This document shows positions 48,430 to 59,335 of a DNA stretch of 64,000 nt, piece by piece. The notes below the pieces were generated by a model. The model searched no databases and was not told where the DNA came from. It saw only the letters and a program-made list of their open reading frames with translations. A program made the position numbers and the translations under genes. The DNA lies in contig QCIV01000001.1 of NCBI GenBank assembly GCA_003216455.1, positions 151,862 to 215,861 on the forward strand, given 5' to 3'. The stretch's first letter is position 1, and each line of letters opens with the position of its first letter. The stretch is from Prochlorococcus sp. AG-402-N17. Lineage in GTDB: Bacteria; Cyanobacteriota; Cyanobacteriia; PCC-6307; Cyanobiaceae.

Positions 48430-49605
48430 TTAAGTCAATATTTTTTTTATTTCTCTAGCTAGTAAATCAATCTCAGCCTCTGTAGTCATTTGATGTACGC
48501 ATGCTCTAAACCATTTTGGATCTTCTAAAACTCTAATCCAAATTTTCTTTTCTCCCAGTTTATTTACAAATTTATCCTTATCTTTAATATTTTCGATATT
48601 AAAACTAACAATCCCATTTAAATATTTTTTTTCTAAAACTAATTCAACACCCTTTGATTGATTTAATTCATCCCAAAGTTTTCCACTTAATTTTTTGATA
48701 TTTTTGTTTTTTTCTTTTTCATGGCAGTCTTTATCCAAAAGATCTAAAGAATTGCGCAGCCCAGCAAGTAAAGGAATACAAGAGGTAGCTATTTCAAATT
48801 TCCTTGCATCATCATGAAAAAGATTATCTGAGGGCTCATAAATGCCTTGTTCTTTTTTTAATGATTTCCAACCAATTATTGTTGGATCTGTTTCATGAAT
48901 AAATTTATCTGAGACATAAATGGCTCCAAGTCCTTCTGGTCCACATGCCCATTTATGAGAAGTAATTGAATATAAATCAGAATAAAAAACTTCTTTTTCA
49001 ATATTTATGTGCCCAAAGGTTTGTGCACCATCAACAAGTAAATAAGAATCTTCTCGATTATTTTTTAATTCGATAGAAATTTGTTTTAAAGGAATTTTAT
49101 ATCCAAAGTTCCATAAGATATGAGAAATAATTAGGATCTTAGTCTTACTATTTAGATTTTTCAAAATCTCTAAAATTATATTTTCGTCGTTTAGATTTTT
49201 AATTTTTTGGATTGGCAAAATTTTGAATATTAATTTATTTCTTCTGCAAAACTCTCGACTTGCAGCCACTACTCCAGGATGTTCACAGTCACTTATTAAC
49301 AACTCTTCTCCCTCTTCTACTTTTATTCCCCAAAAGGGCAAAATCATACCGGAAGAGATATTTTCGGTACAAGCTACATTCTTTGAATTGACACCTAATT
49401 TTTGCGCGATAATTCTTTTTGTGGTCAATATTTCTTTGTAAATAAAAGGCCACATATCATTGGTAAATGGCCCTAAATCTTGGATAATTTCCCAAGTTTT
49501 AACTATTGCTTCTAAAGAAGATTTTGGTAATGGTCCTTGACCGCCATAGTTGAAATAATACTTATTTTTTAATGCGGGTATTTGATCTCTTAGATTGTTT
49601 CTCAT
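48430..49605 (-). CDS. class V aminotransferase (cysteine desulfurase-like)
   Basis: 'NYGGQGPLP', 'LLVDGAQTFGHINIE', 'SITSHKWACGPEGLGAIYV'. Confidence 0.88.
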   Translation of the reverse strand: MRNNLRDQIPALKNKYYFNYGGQGPLPKSSLEAIVKTWEIIQDLGPFTNDMWPFIYKEILTTKRIIAQKLGVNSKNVACTENISSGMILPFWGIKVEEGEELLISDCEHPGVVAASREFCRRNKLIFKILPIQKIKNLNDENIILEILKNLNSKTKILIISHILWNFGYKIPLKQISIELKNNREDSYLLVDGAQTFGHINIEKEVFYSDLYSITSHKWACGPEGLGAIYVSDKFIHETDPTIIGWKSLKKEQGIYEPSDNLFHDDARKFEIATSCIPLLAGLRNSLDLLDKDCHEKEKNKNIKKLSGKLWDELNQSKGVELVLEKKYLNGIVSFNIENIKDKDKFVNKLGEKKIWIRVLEDPKWFRACVHQMTTEAEIDLLAREIKKILT

Positions 49606-49641
49606 GGAAGTTTATATTATATTTTCAACTCTTGAATTTTT

Positions 49642-50436
49642 TTAAATATTGCCCACTAAAGTTACTGTTCTAAATTCAATATCCTCAATTACTTTCCAAG
49701 GTTCAGGACTCCTTTCTGCAAATTTTAAATTTTTAAATCCTAGTTCTTTAAAATCACTTATAAACTCTGGTTCATACCATGCTCCACTAATACATCCTGT
49801 CCATAAATCATGATCATTTTGCAATCTTAAAGGAACTTTTTTGTTAGAGACGATGTCGCTGATTGCAATTCTTCCATTATCGTTTAAAACTCTTTTTATG
49901 TTATTTAGAAGGTTATTTCTAGATTCTGGACTTACCAAGTTTAAAACGCAATTACTTAATATAATATCAACTGATTTATCTGCGATTAATGGATTTAAAT
50001 TTTTATCTAATTCATCAAGTTTTTCAATTAAACCTTCTAGAAATTCTGTATTGTTGAAACCTATATTTTTTGTAACTTCTTTAGAGGCTGATCTTGATAA
50101 AGAAAGCATATCAGGATTCTGATCAACTCCAATAACTTTCCCTTCTTTCCCAACAATTTGGGCACAAATGAAAGCATTTTTGCCGCTCCCACTTCCAAGG
50201 TCTAAGACTATATCATTTTTTTGAACATATTTTGTTGGATCACCACAGCCATAGTCTCTTTCTATAACCTCTTGAGGAATTGCTTCAAGTAAAACGGGAT
50301 TAAACCCAACTGGTGTACAAAGACAACTTTCTTTTTCTTGTGCTGCTGAGCCATATCTTTCTTGAATCGCATCTTTATGATCGAATTGATTAGGTGCTTT
50401 ATTCGATGTGTTTGTATTACAGCAACTTTCAGACAT
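49642..50436 (-). CDS. ArsM-like SAM methyltransferase
   Basis: 'MSESCCNTNT', 'YGCGDPTKYVQKNDIVLDLGSGSGKNAFICAQIVG', 'SNCVLNLVSPESRN'; ORF track start 50532 is probably too long. Confidence 0.8.
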   Translation of the reverse strand: MSESCCNTNTSNKAPNQFDHKDAIQERYGSAAQEKESCLCTPVGFNPVLLEAIPQEVIERDYGCGDPTKYVQKNDIVLDLGSGSGKNAFICAQIVGKEGKVIGVDQNPDMLSLSRSASKEVTKNIGFNNTEFLEGLIEKLDELDKNLNPLIADKSVDIILSNCVLNLVSPESRNNLLNNIKRVLNDNGRIAISDIVSNKKVPLRLQNDHDLWTGCISGAWYEPEFISDFKELGFKNLKFAERSPEPWKVIEDIEFRTVTLVGNI

Positions 50437-50471
50437 ATTTTTTAAAGGATTCTTGATAAATATAGCCAAAA

Positions 50472-50496
50472 AAAAGCCCCTGAAAAAGGGGCTTTT
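50472..50496. terminator. hairpin terminator between the ArsM-like and DUF4278-like genes
   Basis: AAAAGCCCC-tgaaaaa-GGGGCTTTT. Confidence 0.8.
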
Positions 50497-50512
50497 AATT
50501 TGTTTAATTAAA

Positions 50513-50686
50513 TTATTTAGTGTAATTAACACCTCTGTAATTTAATTCTGCTTTTTCATTACTTGAAGAAGCGTCATCCATTCTGTTGGTGTATACGTTT
50601 CTTCTGTAGGTAAGTTCAACAAGTTGCTTTTTAGCAGCTTCTTTGTTTTGAACGTAGTTTTTACCTCTGTAAGTTAAAGTAGTCAT
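50513..50686 (-). CDS. DUF4278-like small protein with three LxYR(G/R) repeats
   Basis: MTTLTYRGKNYVQNKEAAKKQLVELTYRRNVYTNRMDDASSSNEKAELNYRGVNYTK; alternative start at 50710 (MAVLSHRN...). Confidence 0.75.
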   Translation of the reverse strand: MTTLTYRGKNYVQNKEAAKKQLVELTYRRNVYTNRMDDASSSNEKAELNYRGVNYTK

Positions 50687-50714
50687 GTTTCGATGTGACA
50701 ACACGGCCATCCCC

Positions 50715-50760
50715 CGTTCCATGGTATGACTCGAACTGCGCCCTCAATTGAGGGTGAACG
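50715..50760 (-). promoter_or_regulatory. candidate glutamine riboswitch / Downstream-peptide-type aptamer
   Basis: Minus strand: CGTTCACCCTCAATTGAGGGCGCAGTTCGAGTCATACCATGGAACG; P1 CGTTC/GAACG, P2 CCCTC/GAGGG. Confidence 0.55.
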
Positions 50761-50941
50761 AAAAAGTAGCGAATGCTACCAAATCATTATAAGCGTATTT
50801 TTAACTACATGTCTAGTTTTTACAAATAGAAACGAAGATTTAATGTTTTTTTAATTATTATCTTAGGTAAATTTTTTTATAAATAGTCTCTAAAAAGGTT
50901 TATGTTTATATTTGGTTTAATCTTCATTTAACTATTTATTT

Positions 50942-51199
50942 ATGACAGGTTTTTTATATTTCTTGGGAAATACTTTAAGGTGGCCAGTGTTAAAGCCAAA
51001 AGAATTTTTTTCACTACATGCTTATTTTTCAATTATTTATTTGATAACTTTTACTTTGAGTAAATATGATGTAAGCCAATCAAATTTAGTTTTTACTTTA
51101 GGAATTCTTGCACCTCTTTTAATCGCTATTGGTCAAGGACTTCCAATTGATTGCCTTGATATGGAATCATCTTTGTTGAAGGAATTAAAAACTAAATAA
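50942..51199 (+). CDS. hypothetical membrane protein
   Basis: 85 aa, hydrophobic. Confidence 0.5.
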   Translation: MTGFLYFLGNTLRWPVLKPKEFFSLHAYFSIIYLITFTLSKYDVSQSNLVFTLGILAPLLIAIGQGLPIDCLDMESSLLKELKTK

Positions 51200-51221
51200 T
51201 ATGTATTTCAGTTAAAAATTT

Positions 51222-51467
51222 TTATAAAACCTGGACGACTTCACTTATTTCAGGAATCATTTCTTTTAACTTTCTTTCAATACCCATTTTGAGAGTCATA
51301 GTGCTACTTGGGCAACTACCACATGCTCCTTGAAGTCTGACTTTGACAATTGGACCATCTATTTCTGCAATCTCTACATTACCTCCATCAGAAATTAAAA
51401 AAGGTCTTAGCTCGTCAAGGACTTTTTCTACATTTTCGTTTGTCAGCGAGAGTGTTTCAGTACTCAT
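51222..51467 (-). CDS. NifU-like Fe-S scaffold (Nfu)
   Basis: '[45 protein letters not shown]'. Confidence 0.95.
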   Translation of the reverse strand: MSTETLSLTNENVEKVLDELRPFLISDGGNVEIAEIDGPIVKVRLQGACGSCPSSTMTLKMGIERKLKEMIPEISEVVQVL

Positions 51468-51537
51468 AATTTTGAATTAACTTTATAATAAGCCTAGAAA
51501 GAAATCTGATTAATTGCAAAAAAGATAATTTTCTGTT

Positions 51538-53034
51538 GTGACTTCATCTAAAAATCCCACTAATGACAATAGCTACTTTGATGCAGTCTTAGTAGGGGCA
51601 GGGGTAATGAGTAGTACTTTAGCCCTCCTAATTTCAGAAGTTTTACCAGATATAAAATTTCTTATTATAGAAAAATTAAATTCTCCAGGAAGTGAAAGTA
51701 CTGGCGCTTTTAATAATGCAGGTACAGGACATGCGGCTAATTGCGAATTAAACTATACCCCTTTAGATGAAAAAGGAAATCTAAAAATAGATAAAGCGCT
51801 CTCAATAAATCGTTCTTTTGAAACATCCATGTCTTTATGGGCTTCATTGTATGAAGCAGGAAAAATTGATATTAAGAAGTTTCTAAAATTTATTCCTCAT
51901 ATTAGCTTTGTGTCTGGTCAGGATAATATTTCTTTTTTAAAAAAAAGATTTCAGAAAATGACTGAAAATCCTGAATTTATCGATATGGAATTTTCTACAT
52001 CTTTTGATGAAATTTCATCATGGGCTCCTCTAATAACAAAAGATAGAAATCCATCTACTCAAATTGCTGCTACCAGAATAGGTAGAGGAACTGATATTAA
52101 TTTTGAGGCTTTAACTAAAGAGTATTTGTCATTAGTTTCCTTAAACAAAAATGTTGAAATTAGATACAAAACAGAATTAGTAGATTTAAAGAAAATAGAT
52201 AAAAAACAATGGGAACTAGAAATCAGTTCTGAAGGTAGAAAAACTTCAATTAGAACTGGCTACGTTTTTCTTGGTGCTGGTGGAAAAACAATTAATTATT
52301 TACAAAAATCAAAAATTCCAGAAGCAAAAAGTTATGGTGGATTTCCTGTTAGTGGGAAATGGCTTATTTGCGAGAAAAAAGATCTAACAGAAAAACATAA
52401 CTCAAAAGTTTATGGTAAAGCTGATATTGGATCGCCACCAATGTCTGTACCTCATTTAGACACCAGATGGATTGATAATAAAAAACTTCTTTTATATGGA
52501 CCTTTTGCTGGATTTACAACGAAATTTCTAAAACAAAGTTCATACTTTGACTTATTTAGTTCAATTAAAAAGAATAATATTTTTTCTATGTTAGAAGTTG
52601 GTTTCAAGAACAACGATTTAATTAATTACCTAATATCACAATCATTAAAGAACCATAACTCAAGAGTTGAGAATTTAAAGAATATGATGCCATCAGCTAA
52701 TCCTTCTGATTGGTATTTAAAGAATGCTGGTCAAAGAGTTCAAATAATTAAAAAAACTGAAGGTGGTGGTTCTTTGAAATTTGGAACTGAGATTGTAAAT
52801 TCATCTGATGGATCATTATCTGCTTTGTTGGGAGCCTCTCCGGGAGCAAGTACTGCGGTTTTAATTATGGTTGAGGTTTTAGAAAAATCTGTTTTATTTT
52901 TAAACGATAAGCATAATCTTCAGAAAAAAATAAATGACTTAATTTATCCAGAACTATCAGTCTCTGAAAATGACAGTACCTTCATAAAAGAAATTAAAAA
53001 AAGAAATAATTCCATTTTTGGTTTCCATCCATAA
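51538..53034 (+). CDS. mqo: malate:quinone oxidoreductase; GTG start
   Basis: '[24 protein letters not shown]', '[18 protein letters not shown]', '[12 protein letters not shown]'. Confidence 0.95.
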   Translation: MTSSKNPTNDNSYFDAVLVGAGVMSSTLALLISEVLPDIKFLIIEKLNSPGSESTGAFNNAGTGHAANCELNYTPLDEKGNLKIDKALSINRSFETSMSLWASLYEAGKIDIKKFLKFIPHISFVSGQDNISFLKKRFQKMTENPEFIDMEFSTSFDEISSWAPLITKDRNPSTQIAATRIGRGTDINFEALTKEYLSLVSLNKNVEIRYKTELVDLKKIDKKQWELEISSEGRKTSIRTGYVFLGAGGKTINYLQKSKIPEAKSYGGFPVSGKWLICEKKDLTEKHNSKVYGKADIGSPPMSVPHLDTRWIDNKKLLLYGPFAGFTTKFLKQSSYFDLFSSIKKNNIFSMLEVGFKNNDLINYLISQSLKNHNSRVENLKNMMPSANPSDWYLKNAGQRVQIIKKTEGGGSLKFGTEIVNSSDGSLSALLGASPGASTAVLIMVEVLEKSVLFLNDKHNLQKKINDLIYPELSVSENDSTFIKEIKKRNNSIFGFHP

Positions 53035-53089
53035 TTCTTATTAGCTAATATTAATCAAGATGTAATAAGAGGAGAATTTTTATTTCTAT

Positions 53090-54898
53090 ATGACTGATAT
53101 ATCGGTTTCAAAAATTAGAAATTTCTGCATAATCGCTCATATTGACCATGGTAAATCTACCCTTGCAGATAGGTTGCTTCAAGATACTGGTACTGTGCAG
53201 CAAAGGGATATGCAAGAACAATTTTTGGACAGTATGGATCTTGAAAGAGAGAGAGGAATTACTATCAAGTTACAGGCCGCTAGGATGAAATATAAAGCTG
53301 ACGATTCCCAAGAATATGTTTTGAACTTAATAGATACTCCAGGACATGTTGATTTCTCTTATGAGGTTAGTAGATCTCTTCAAGCTTGTGAAGGCGCCTT
53401 ACTTGTTGTTGATGCAAGTCAAGGAGTAGAAGCTCAAACCTTAGCTAATGTTTATCTTGCCTTAGAAAATAATCTTGAAATAATTCCTGTTTTAAATAAA
53501 GTTGATTTACCAGGGGCTGATGCTGAAAAAATAAAACAAGAAATAGAGGAAATTATTGGACTTGATACATCTAATGCAATAAATTGTTCAGCAAAAACTG
53601 GAGTTGGTATTAAAGATATTTTGGAAGCAATCGTAACAAGAGTACCTCCTCCTCAAGATGAAATTAAACTCCCTACAAAGGCACTGATTTTTGATTCTTA
53701 CTATGATCCGTACAGGGGAGTTATTGTTTATTTCAGGGTGATATCTGGGTCTCTAAATAAGAGAGAAAAAATATTATTAATGGCAAGTAAGAAAAATTAT
53801 GAACTAGATGAGATAGGAATAATGGCGCCTGATCAGCAGCAAGTTGATGAATTACATGCAGGAGAAGTTGGTTATTTAGCTGCTTCTATAAAATCAGTTG
53901 CTGATGCGAGAGTGGGAGATACGATTACTCTTTTAAATTCACCTGCCAATGATCCTTTGCCTGGATATAAGACAGCAAATCCTATGGTTTTTTGTGGCTT
54001 ATTCCCGACTGATGCTGATCAATTCCCAGATTTAAGAGTATCACTAGAAAAATTACAATTATCTGATGCAGCTTTAAAATATGAGCCCGAAACAAGTAGC
54101 GCAATGGGCTTCGGATTTAGGTGCGGATTCCTAGGACTTCTGCATATGGAGATTGTTCAAGAAAGATTAGAAAGAGAATATGACTTGGATCTAATCGTAA
54201 CGGCACCATCAGTTATCTATAAAGTTAATTTAAATCAGCAGGAACATATCTTTATTGATAATCCTTCTACAATTCCTGATCCACAACTTAGAGAATCAAT
54301 AGAAGAGCCTTATGTGAAAATGGAAATTTATGCTCCCAATGAATTTAATGGAACATTAATGGGTTTATGTCAGGAAAGAAGGGGAGTATTTATAGATATG
54401 AAATACATAACAACAGATCGAGTTACCTTGATTTATGAAATTCCATTAGCAGAAGTTGTTACTGATTTCTTTGATCAAATGAAAAGTAGAACCCAAGGTT
54501 ATGCATCAATGGAATATCATTTGATTGGCTATAGAAAAAATGACCTTGTTAGATTAGATGTTCTAATAAATTCAGAAAGAGCAGACCCATTAACTTCTAT
54601 TGTTCATAAAGATAAGGCTTATGGAATTGGCAGAAGTTTAGTTGAGAAATTAAAAGAACTTATTCCTAAACAACAATTTAAAATACCTATTCAAGCATCA
54701 ATCGGTAGCAGGATTATTGCAAGTGAAAGCATAAGTGCTTTGCGAAAAGATGTTTTATCTAAATGCTATGGAGGGGATATTTCTAGGAAAAAGAAACTTT
54801 TAAAGAAACAAGCCAAAGGTAAAAAGAGGATGAAGGCAATGGGTAAAGTTGAAGTCCCTCAAGAAGCTTTTATGGCAGTCTTGAAATTAAACCAGTAA
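53090..54898 (+). CDS. lepA: elongation factor 4 (LepA)
   Basis: '[16 protein letters not shown]', '[23 protein letters not shown]'. Confidence 0.98.
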   Translation: MTDISVSKIRNFCIIAHIDHGKSTLADRLLQDTGTVQQRDMQEQFLDSMDLERERGITIKLQAARMKYKADDSQEYVLNLIDTPGHVDFSYEVSRSLQACEGALLVVDASQGVEAQTLANVYLALENNLEIIPVLNKVDLPGADAEKIKQEIEEIIGLDTSNAINCSAKTGVGIKDILEAIVTRVPPPQDEIKLPTKALIFDSYYDPYRGVIVYFRVISGSLNKREKILLMASKKNYELDEIGIMAPDQQQVDELHAGEVGYLAASIKSVADARVGDTITLLNSPANDPLPGYKTANPMVFCGLFPTDADQFPDLRVSLEKLQLSDAALKYEPETSSAMGFGFRCGFLGLLHMEIVQERLEREYDLDLIVTAPSVIYKVNLNQQEHIFIDNPSTIPDPQLRESIEEPYVKMEIYAPNEFNGTLMGLCQERRGVFIDMKYITTDRVTLIYEIPLAEVVTDFFDQMKSRTQGYASMEYHLIGYRKNDLVRLDVLINSERADPLTSIVHKDKAYGIGRSLVEKLKELIPKQQFKIPIQASIGSRIIASESISALRKDVLSKCYGGDISRKKKLLKKQAKGKKRMKAMGKVEVPQEAFMAVLKLNQ

Positions 54899-54979
54899 TT
54901 TCTTTTAAATTAAAATTTTATAGCTATTTATTTTTAAAAGAATTGGGTATATTTCATTTATATCTTTAAAAAAAAGATT

Positions 54980-55825
54980 TTGGATATTAACTCATTTAAT
55001 CGTGTCGCCGCAAATATCAGAAAAGCTGGATTTTTAATTGTACTTTTTTATCTTCTTGTTGTTTTAATAATGAAATTTTTAGAGGCCAATAATTTTTTTG
55101 GCTATTCATTTTCAATGTTAAGCAATGATATCTTTGCCCCTCCTTCTCTTAATCATTTTTGTGGCACAGATAGATTAGGAAGAGATGTTTGCTTAAGAAC
55201 TTTGCAAGGATCATCATTAGCGATAGAAGTTGTATTCTTAGCTATTCTTTTTTCATTAAGTTTGGGTTTGCCATTGGGATTATTAAGTGGATATTTTGGT
55301 GGTTTTTTTGATAAATGCTTATCACTAATAATGGATACTATTTTTTCAATACCTGTAATTTTGCTTTCAGTTGTTGTGGCTTTTGTATTGGGTAAGGGTA
55401 TCCTTAACGCGGCTTTGGCATTGTGTATTGTTTACTCTCCTCAATATTTTAGATTAATCAGAAATCAGACAATATTGGTTAAATCCGAAACTTATGTGGA
55501 GGCAGCTCAAGTTGCAGGAGCTGATGTTAAAAAAATTATTTTTAAATATATTCTCCCAAATGTAATAACACCATTGCCTATTCTGCTTACCCTAAATGCT
55601 GCAGATGCTGTTTTGGTATTAGGAAGTTTAGGATTTTTAGGCCTTGGCGTTCCTGCAGATGTCCCAGAGTGGGGAAGTGATTTAAATCTTGCTCTTGCTG
55701 CTTTACCTACAGGTATCTGGTGGACGGCTTTGTTCCCAGGTTTGGCAATGTTTTTTTTAGTTTTAGGTCTTTCTTTTATAGGAGAGGATCTTGAAGAAAT
55801 TTTTGATAGTCAAAATTCTGAATAA
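54980..55825 (+). CDS. ABC transporter permease (DppC/OppC-like); TTG start
   Basis: 'FGTDRLGRDVCLR'-type motif 'HFCGTDRLGRDVCLRTLQG', 'EAAQVAGADVKKIIFKYILPNVITPL'. Confidence 0.9.
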   Translation: MDINSFNRVAANIRKAGFLIVLFYLLVVLIMKFLEANNFFGYSFSMLSNDIFAPPSLNHFCGTDRLGRDVCLRTLQGSSLAIEVVFLAILFSLSLGLPLGLLSGYFGGFFDKCLSLIMDTIFSIPVILLSVVVAFVLGKGILNAALALCIVYSPQYFRLIRNQTILVKSETYVEAAQVAGADVKKIIFKYILPNVITPLPILLTLNAADAVLVLGSLGFLGLGVPADVPEWGSDLNLALAALPTGIWWTALFPGLAMFFLVLGLSFIGEDLEEIFDSQNSE

Positions 55826-55827
55826 AT

Positions 55828-56499
55828 TTAGTTATCTGTAATAGGATCAAGTTCTCCTTGATTATTCAACTTTGGATATTCTTTAGCTGATTTTTTATAC
55901 ACCGCAGCTAATTCTGGGTAACACCATTCAAAAAGTGTTTTTTGATATTCATCCATATTTAACCCTTCTCCATTAGAGGGTAATATACCTTTATTTTTTC
56001 TTTGGCGAACAGCTTCAAATAATAATATAGAAGCAGCAACTGAAACATTCAGAGATTGAACCATACCTCTCATAGGTATAAAAATTGATTGATCAACCAT
56101 TGATATAAGTTCATTACTTAGTCCCCATTTTTCTGCTCCTAAAACAAAACATGTATTTTGAGAATAATCAAAATTTCTATAATCTACTGATTCACTATTA
56201 AGAGTAGTTCCATATAATTTAAAACCCTTATTCTTTAAATCAGATATTGCCGTGATAGTGTTTTCATGATTATTCAGTTTAACCCATTTTTGACTTCCTT
56301 GAGCAGTACTATTAAAAGTCTTAACGGCATTCGTTTTGCTAATAAAATTTGCTTCGAAAACTCCTGCCGCATCACATGTCCTTAATATCGCAGATAAATT
56401 ATGTGGTTTATTGACATCCTCAACTAAAACAGTCAAGTTTTTCATTCTGCAATCTAAAACTCTTTTGATTCGTTCAAATCTTCTTGGCAAAATTGACAT
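55828..56499 (-). CDS. trmH: SpoU-family tRNA (guanosine-2'-O-)-methyltransferase TrmH
   Basis: 'NPKNLSAILRTCDAAGV'-type 'DVNKPHNLSAILRTCDAAGVFEA', 'LGAEKWGLSNELI', 'IPMRGMVQSLNVSVAASILLFEA'. Confidence 0.93.
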   Translation of the reverse strand: MSILPRRFERIKRVLDCRMKNLTVLVEDVNKPHNLSAILRTCDAAGVFEANFISKTNAVKTFNSTAQGSQKWVKLNNHENTITAISDLKNKGFKLYGTTLNSESVDYRNFDYSQNTCFVLGAEKWGLSNELISMVDQSIFIPMRGMVQSLNVSVAASILLFEAVRQRKNKGILPSNGEGLNMDEYQKTLFEWCYPELAAVYKKSAKEYPKLNNQGELDPITDN

Positions 56500-56595
56500 T
56501 TATAATTTTTTCACACTTTTAAATTATATTCAAAAAACATTGATTACCTATTAAATCCCTTGGTTTATAATATTTTGGTAGTTTAAATTAACTCA

Positions 56596-56799
56596 ATGGC
56601 ATACATAGAATGGGACTATACAGTAATAACAAGTATGGTAGAAAAACAAGGGTGGGATTTACCTGATCGTGAATCGGAAGAATGGAATAAATTTAACGAT
56701 GAATTAGGAGAAAAAATGAGAGGCGTTGGACTTATTTTTGAAAAATATTGTAAGTTTACTCCTGACGTAGGAGAAGGAGTTCATCTTCTAGATGACTGA
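56596..56799 (+). CDS. hypothetical protein (67 aa)
   Basis: ORF track. Confidence 0.5.
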   Translation: MAYIEWDYTVITSMVEKQGWDLPDRESEEWNKFNDELGEKMRGVGLIFEKYCKFTPDVGEGVHLLDD

Positions 56800-56964
56800 T
56801 CATAAATAGTTTTAAACCATTGATGTATCCCTTAATCAATGGCTTATTAATTAATAAGATAATATAATTTCGCTAAATTAGAACTGGCAATTATTAAGGC
56901 TTTATAAAGCTTGTACTCTAAAAAAAAATTTTTATTCCACAAAAAAGTTATTTAATTTCTATAT

Positions 56965-57369
56965 TTGAATAAAAATATGAAAAATAAATTAACCTTTTTA
57001 TTTGATGGTGGTTGTCCACTTTGTTTAAGAGAGACAAATTTTCTTAAAAAAAGAGATACCTTAAATCAAATTGCATTTATAGATATTAATAGTAAGGATT
57101 ATGATCAAAGTCTTTTTATTGACATCTCATATTCAGAAGCTATGTCAAACCTGCATGGGATTATTGAAAATGGTGAAATTATTAGGGGACTAGATGTACT
57201 TGCATATTCTTATGAATTAGTTGGTTTAGGTTGGGTTTATTATCCCTTGAAGATTAAGCTCTTATCTCCATTATTGAGATTGGTTTACAGATATTGGGCA
57301 AAATATAGACTTCAAATTACAGGTAGATCCGATATTGAAAAACTTTGTACCTCACAATGTGAACAATAA
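56965..57369 (+). CDS. DCC-family thiol-disulfide oxidoreductase (DUF393)
   Basis: 'TFLFDGGCPLCLRETNFLKKRD'; TTG start in track, ATG at 56977 also possible. Confidence 0.85.
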   Translation: MNKNMKNKLTFLFDGGCPLCLRETNFLKKRDTLNQIAFIDINSKDYDQSLFIDISYSEAMSNLHGIIENGEIIRGLDVLAYSYELVGLGWVYYPLKIKLLSPLLRLVYRYWAKYRLQITGRSDIEKLCTSQCEQ

Positions 57370-57371
57370 AT

Positions 57372-57608
57372 ATGGAAAGTATCGACATAGACAGAATAAT
57401 AGAAATGTGTTGGGAAGATAGAACACCCTTCGAAGCTATCGAGTATCAATTTGGTTTAAAAGAGGAAGAGGCGATAAAAATTATGCGTCAACATCTTAAA
57501 CCCAAATCTTTCAAAGTCTGGAGAAAGAGAGTTTCGGGAAGAAATACAAAACATATGGCCCTTAAAGATTCAACTAGATTTAAATCTACTCATAAAAGAA
57601 AATTATAA
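57372..57608 (+). CDS. TIGR03643/DUF2805 family protein
   Basis: 'IIEMCWEDRTPFEAIEYQFGLKEEEAIKIMRQHLKPKSFKVWRKRVSGRNTKH'. Confidence 0.85.
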   Translation: MESIDIDRIIEMCWEDRTPFEAIEYQFGLKEEEAIKIMRQHLKPKSFKVWRKRVSGRNTKHMALKDSTRFKSTHKRKL

Positions 57609-57611
57609 ATT

Positions 57612-57743
57612 TTGAAAAATCTTTCTACTAAAACTTGTCCTGTTTGCAATAGGCCGTTTGAGTGGCGTAAAAAATGGAAAAACTGTTGGGATGATGTTAT
57701 CTACTGTTCAAAAAGATGCAGTAACAGGAAGTCGCAAAGATGA
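57612..57743 (+). CDS. DUF2256 small zinc-finger-like protein (TTG start)
   Basis: [43 protein letters not shown]; overlaps the downstream ATG (ATGA). Confidence 0.85.
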   Translation: MKNLSTKTCPVCNRPFEWRKKWKNCWDDVIYCSKRCSNRKSQR

Positions 57744-59230
57744 AACAAGTATCAATTATTTTCCCGAATCAACTTTTTAGAGATAGCTCAATTTTAAAAA
57801 TAAATTGTGATATTTTAATTTTGGAAGACTCATTATTTTTTGGAAATGATAAATTTCATAAATTAATTAACCATAAAAATAAGTTAGTTTTTCATAGAGC
57901 ATCTATGCTCGCTTATAAAAATTACTTAGAAATATCTGGCTTTAAAGTTTTATATATCGAAAACAAGAATAATGTTTCTACAGTTGAGTACTTATCGGAA
58001 TTTATTAAAAATAAATATCAGAAAATAAATCTCATTGACCCTCATGATTTTTTAATAATGAAGAGGATTAATAATTTTGTTAAAAGTAATAATTTAGCTT
58101 TAAATATTTTGCCTTCTCCTATGTTTATGAGCAGTGAAGATTTAAAAGATTTATTTGCATCAAATGCAAAAAAACCTCTTATGGGGAGATTTTATGAGAA
58201 TCAAAGAAAGAGCCAAAAGATATTAGTTAATCCTGATGATACACCTGAAGGTGGTAAATGGAGTTTCGATGAAATGAACAGAAAAAAATTACCAAAAAAA
58301 ATAAATATACCCGATACACCTAAATTACAAAAAAATAAATTTGTAGTTAATGCAGAAAGGTCATTAGCCAATTGTGATATTGAGTCTATTGGAGAAAGTA
58401 ATAACTTTTTATATCCAACTAATTTTGAAGAGGCAGATGAATGGTTAAATGATTTTTTTAAACATAGATTTTTCTTATTTGGAGATTATGAGGATGCTAT
58501 TTCTAAAGAAAATTCTTTTTTATGGCACAGTTTACTTTCTCCTCTTTTAAATAGCGGCTTATTAACCCCAGATTTAGTAGTAAATAAAGCATTACTTTTT
58601 GCAAAAAATAATAATGTTCCTATTAACTCTTTAGAGGGTTTTATTCGTCAAATTATTGGATGGAGAGAATTTATTTGCCTCGTCTATAAAAAGTACGGAA
58701 CAAAGATGCGAAATAGTAATTTTTGGAATTTTGAAGATAAGCCAATTCCAAAATCTTTTTATCAAGGAAATACAGGAATTGAACCAGTAGACAATGTTAT
58801 AAAAAATATTATTAAATTTGGTTATTGTCATCATATTGAGCGGCTAATGATTGTTGGCAACTTTATGCTTCTATGTAGAATTCACCCAAACCAAGTTTAT
58901 AAATGGTTTATGGAAATGTTTATTGATTCCTATGATTGGGTTATGGTCCCAAATGTTTACGGAATGAGTCAGTTTAGTGATGGTGGTATCTTTTCAACAA
59001 AGCCATATATATCAAGCTCTAATTATGTAAAAAAAATGTCTAATTTTAAAAGTGGCCCATGGTGTGAAATATGGGATGGCTTATTTTGGAAATTTATTAA
59101 AGATAATGAAAGCTTTTTTCGAAAGCAATATCGTCTGGCAATGTTAACGAGAAATCTCGATAAAATGTCAGAGGAAAAATTAAATAATCACTTAAAAACG
59201 GCCGATAAATTTTTAAGAGATATTCAATAA
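57740..59230 (+). CDS. cryptochrome/photolyase-related protein (PhrB/FeS-BCP clade-like)
   Basis: 'FPNQLFRD', '[20 protein letters not shown]', '[64 protein letters not shown]'. Confidence 0.9.
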   Translation: MKQVSIIFPNQLFRDSSILKINCDILILEDSLFFGNDKFHKLINHKNKLVFHRASMLAYKNYLEISGFKVLYIENKNNVSTVEYLSEFIKNKYQKINLIDPHDFLIMKRINNFVKSNNLALNILPSPMFMSSEDLKDLFASNAKKPLMGRFYENQRKSQKILVNPDDTPEGGKWSFDEMNRKKLPKKINIPDTPKLQKNKFVVNAERSLANCDIESIGESNNFLYPTNFEEADEWLNDFFKHRFFLFGDYEDAISKENSFLWHSLLSPLLNSGLLTPDLVVNKALLFAKNNNVPINSLEGFIRQIIGWREFICLVYKKYGTKMRNSNFWNFEDKPIPKSFYQGNTGIEPVDNVIKNIIKFGYCHHIERLMIVGNFMLLCRIHPNQVYKWFMEMFIDSYDWVMVPNVYGMSQFSDGGIFSTKPYISSSNYVKKMSNFKSGPWCEIWDGLFWKFIKDNESFFRKQYRLAMLTRNLDKMSEEKLNNHLKTADKFLRDIQ

Positions 59231-59335
59231 ATTAAGATTAATAATCTACAGTTGTCTTTGGAAAATTAAAAGAATATTATGTTATGAAGAAATATTAAGT
59301 ACGGATGTTAATTTAGAAAAAATTAGATTTATCTA

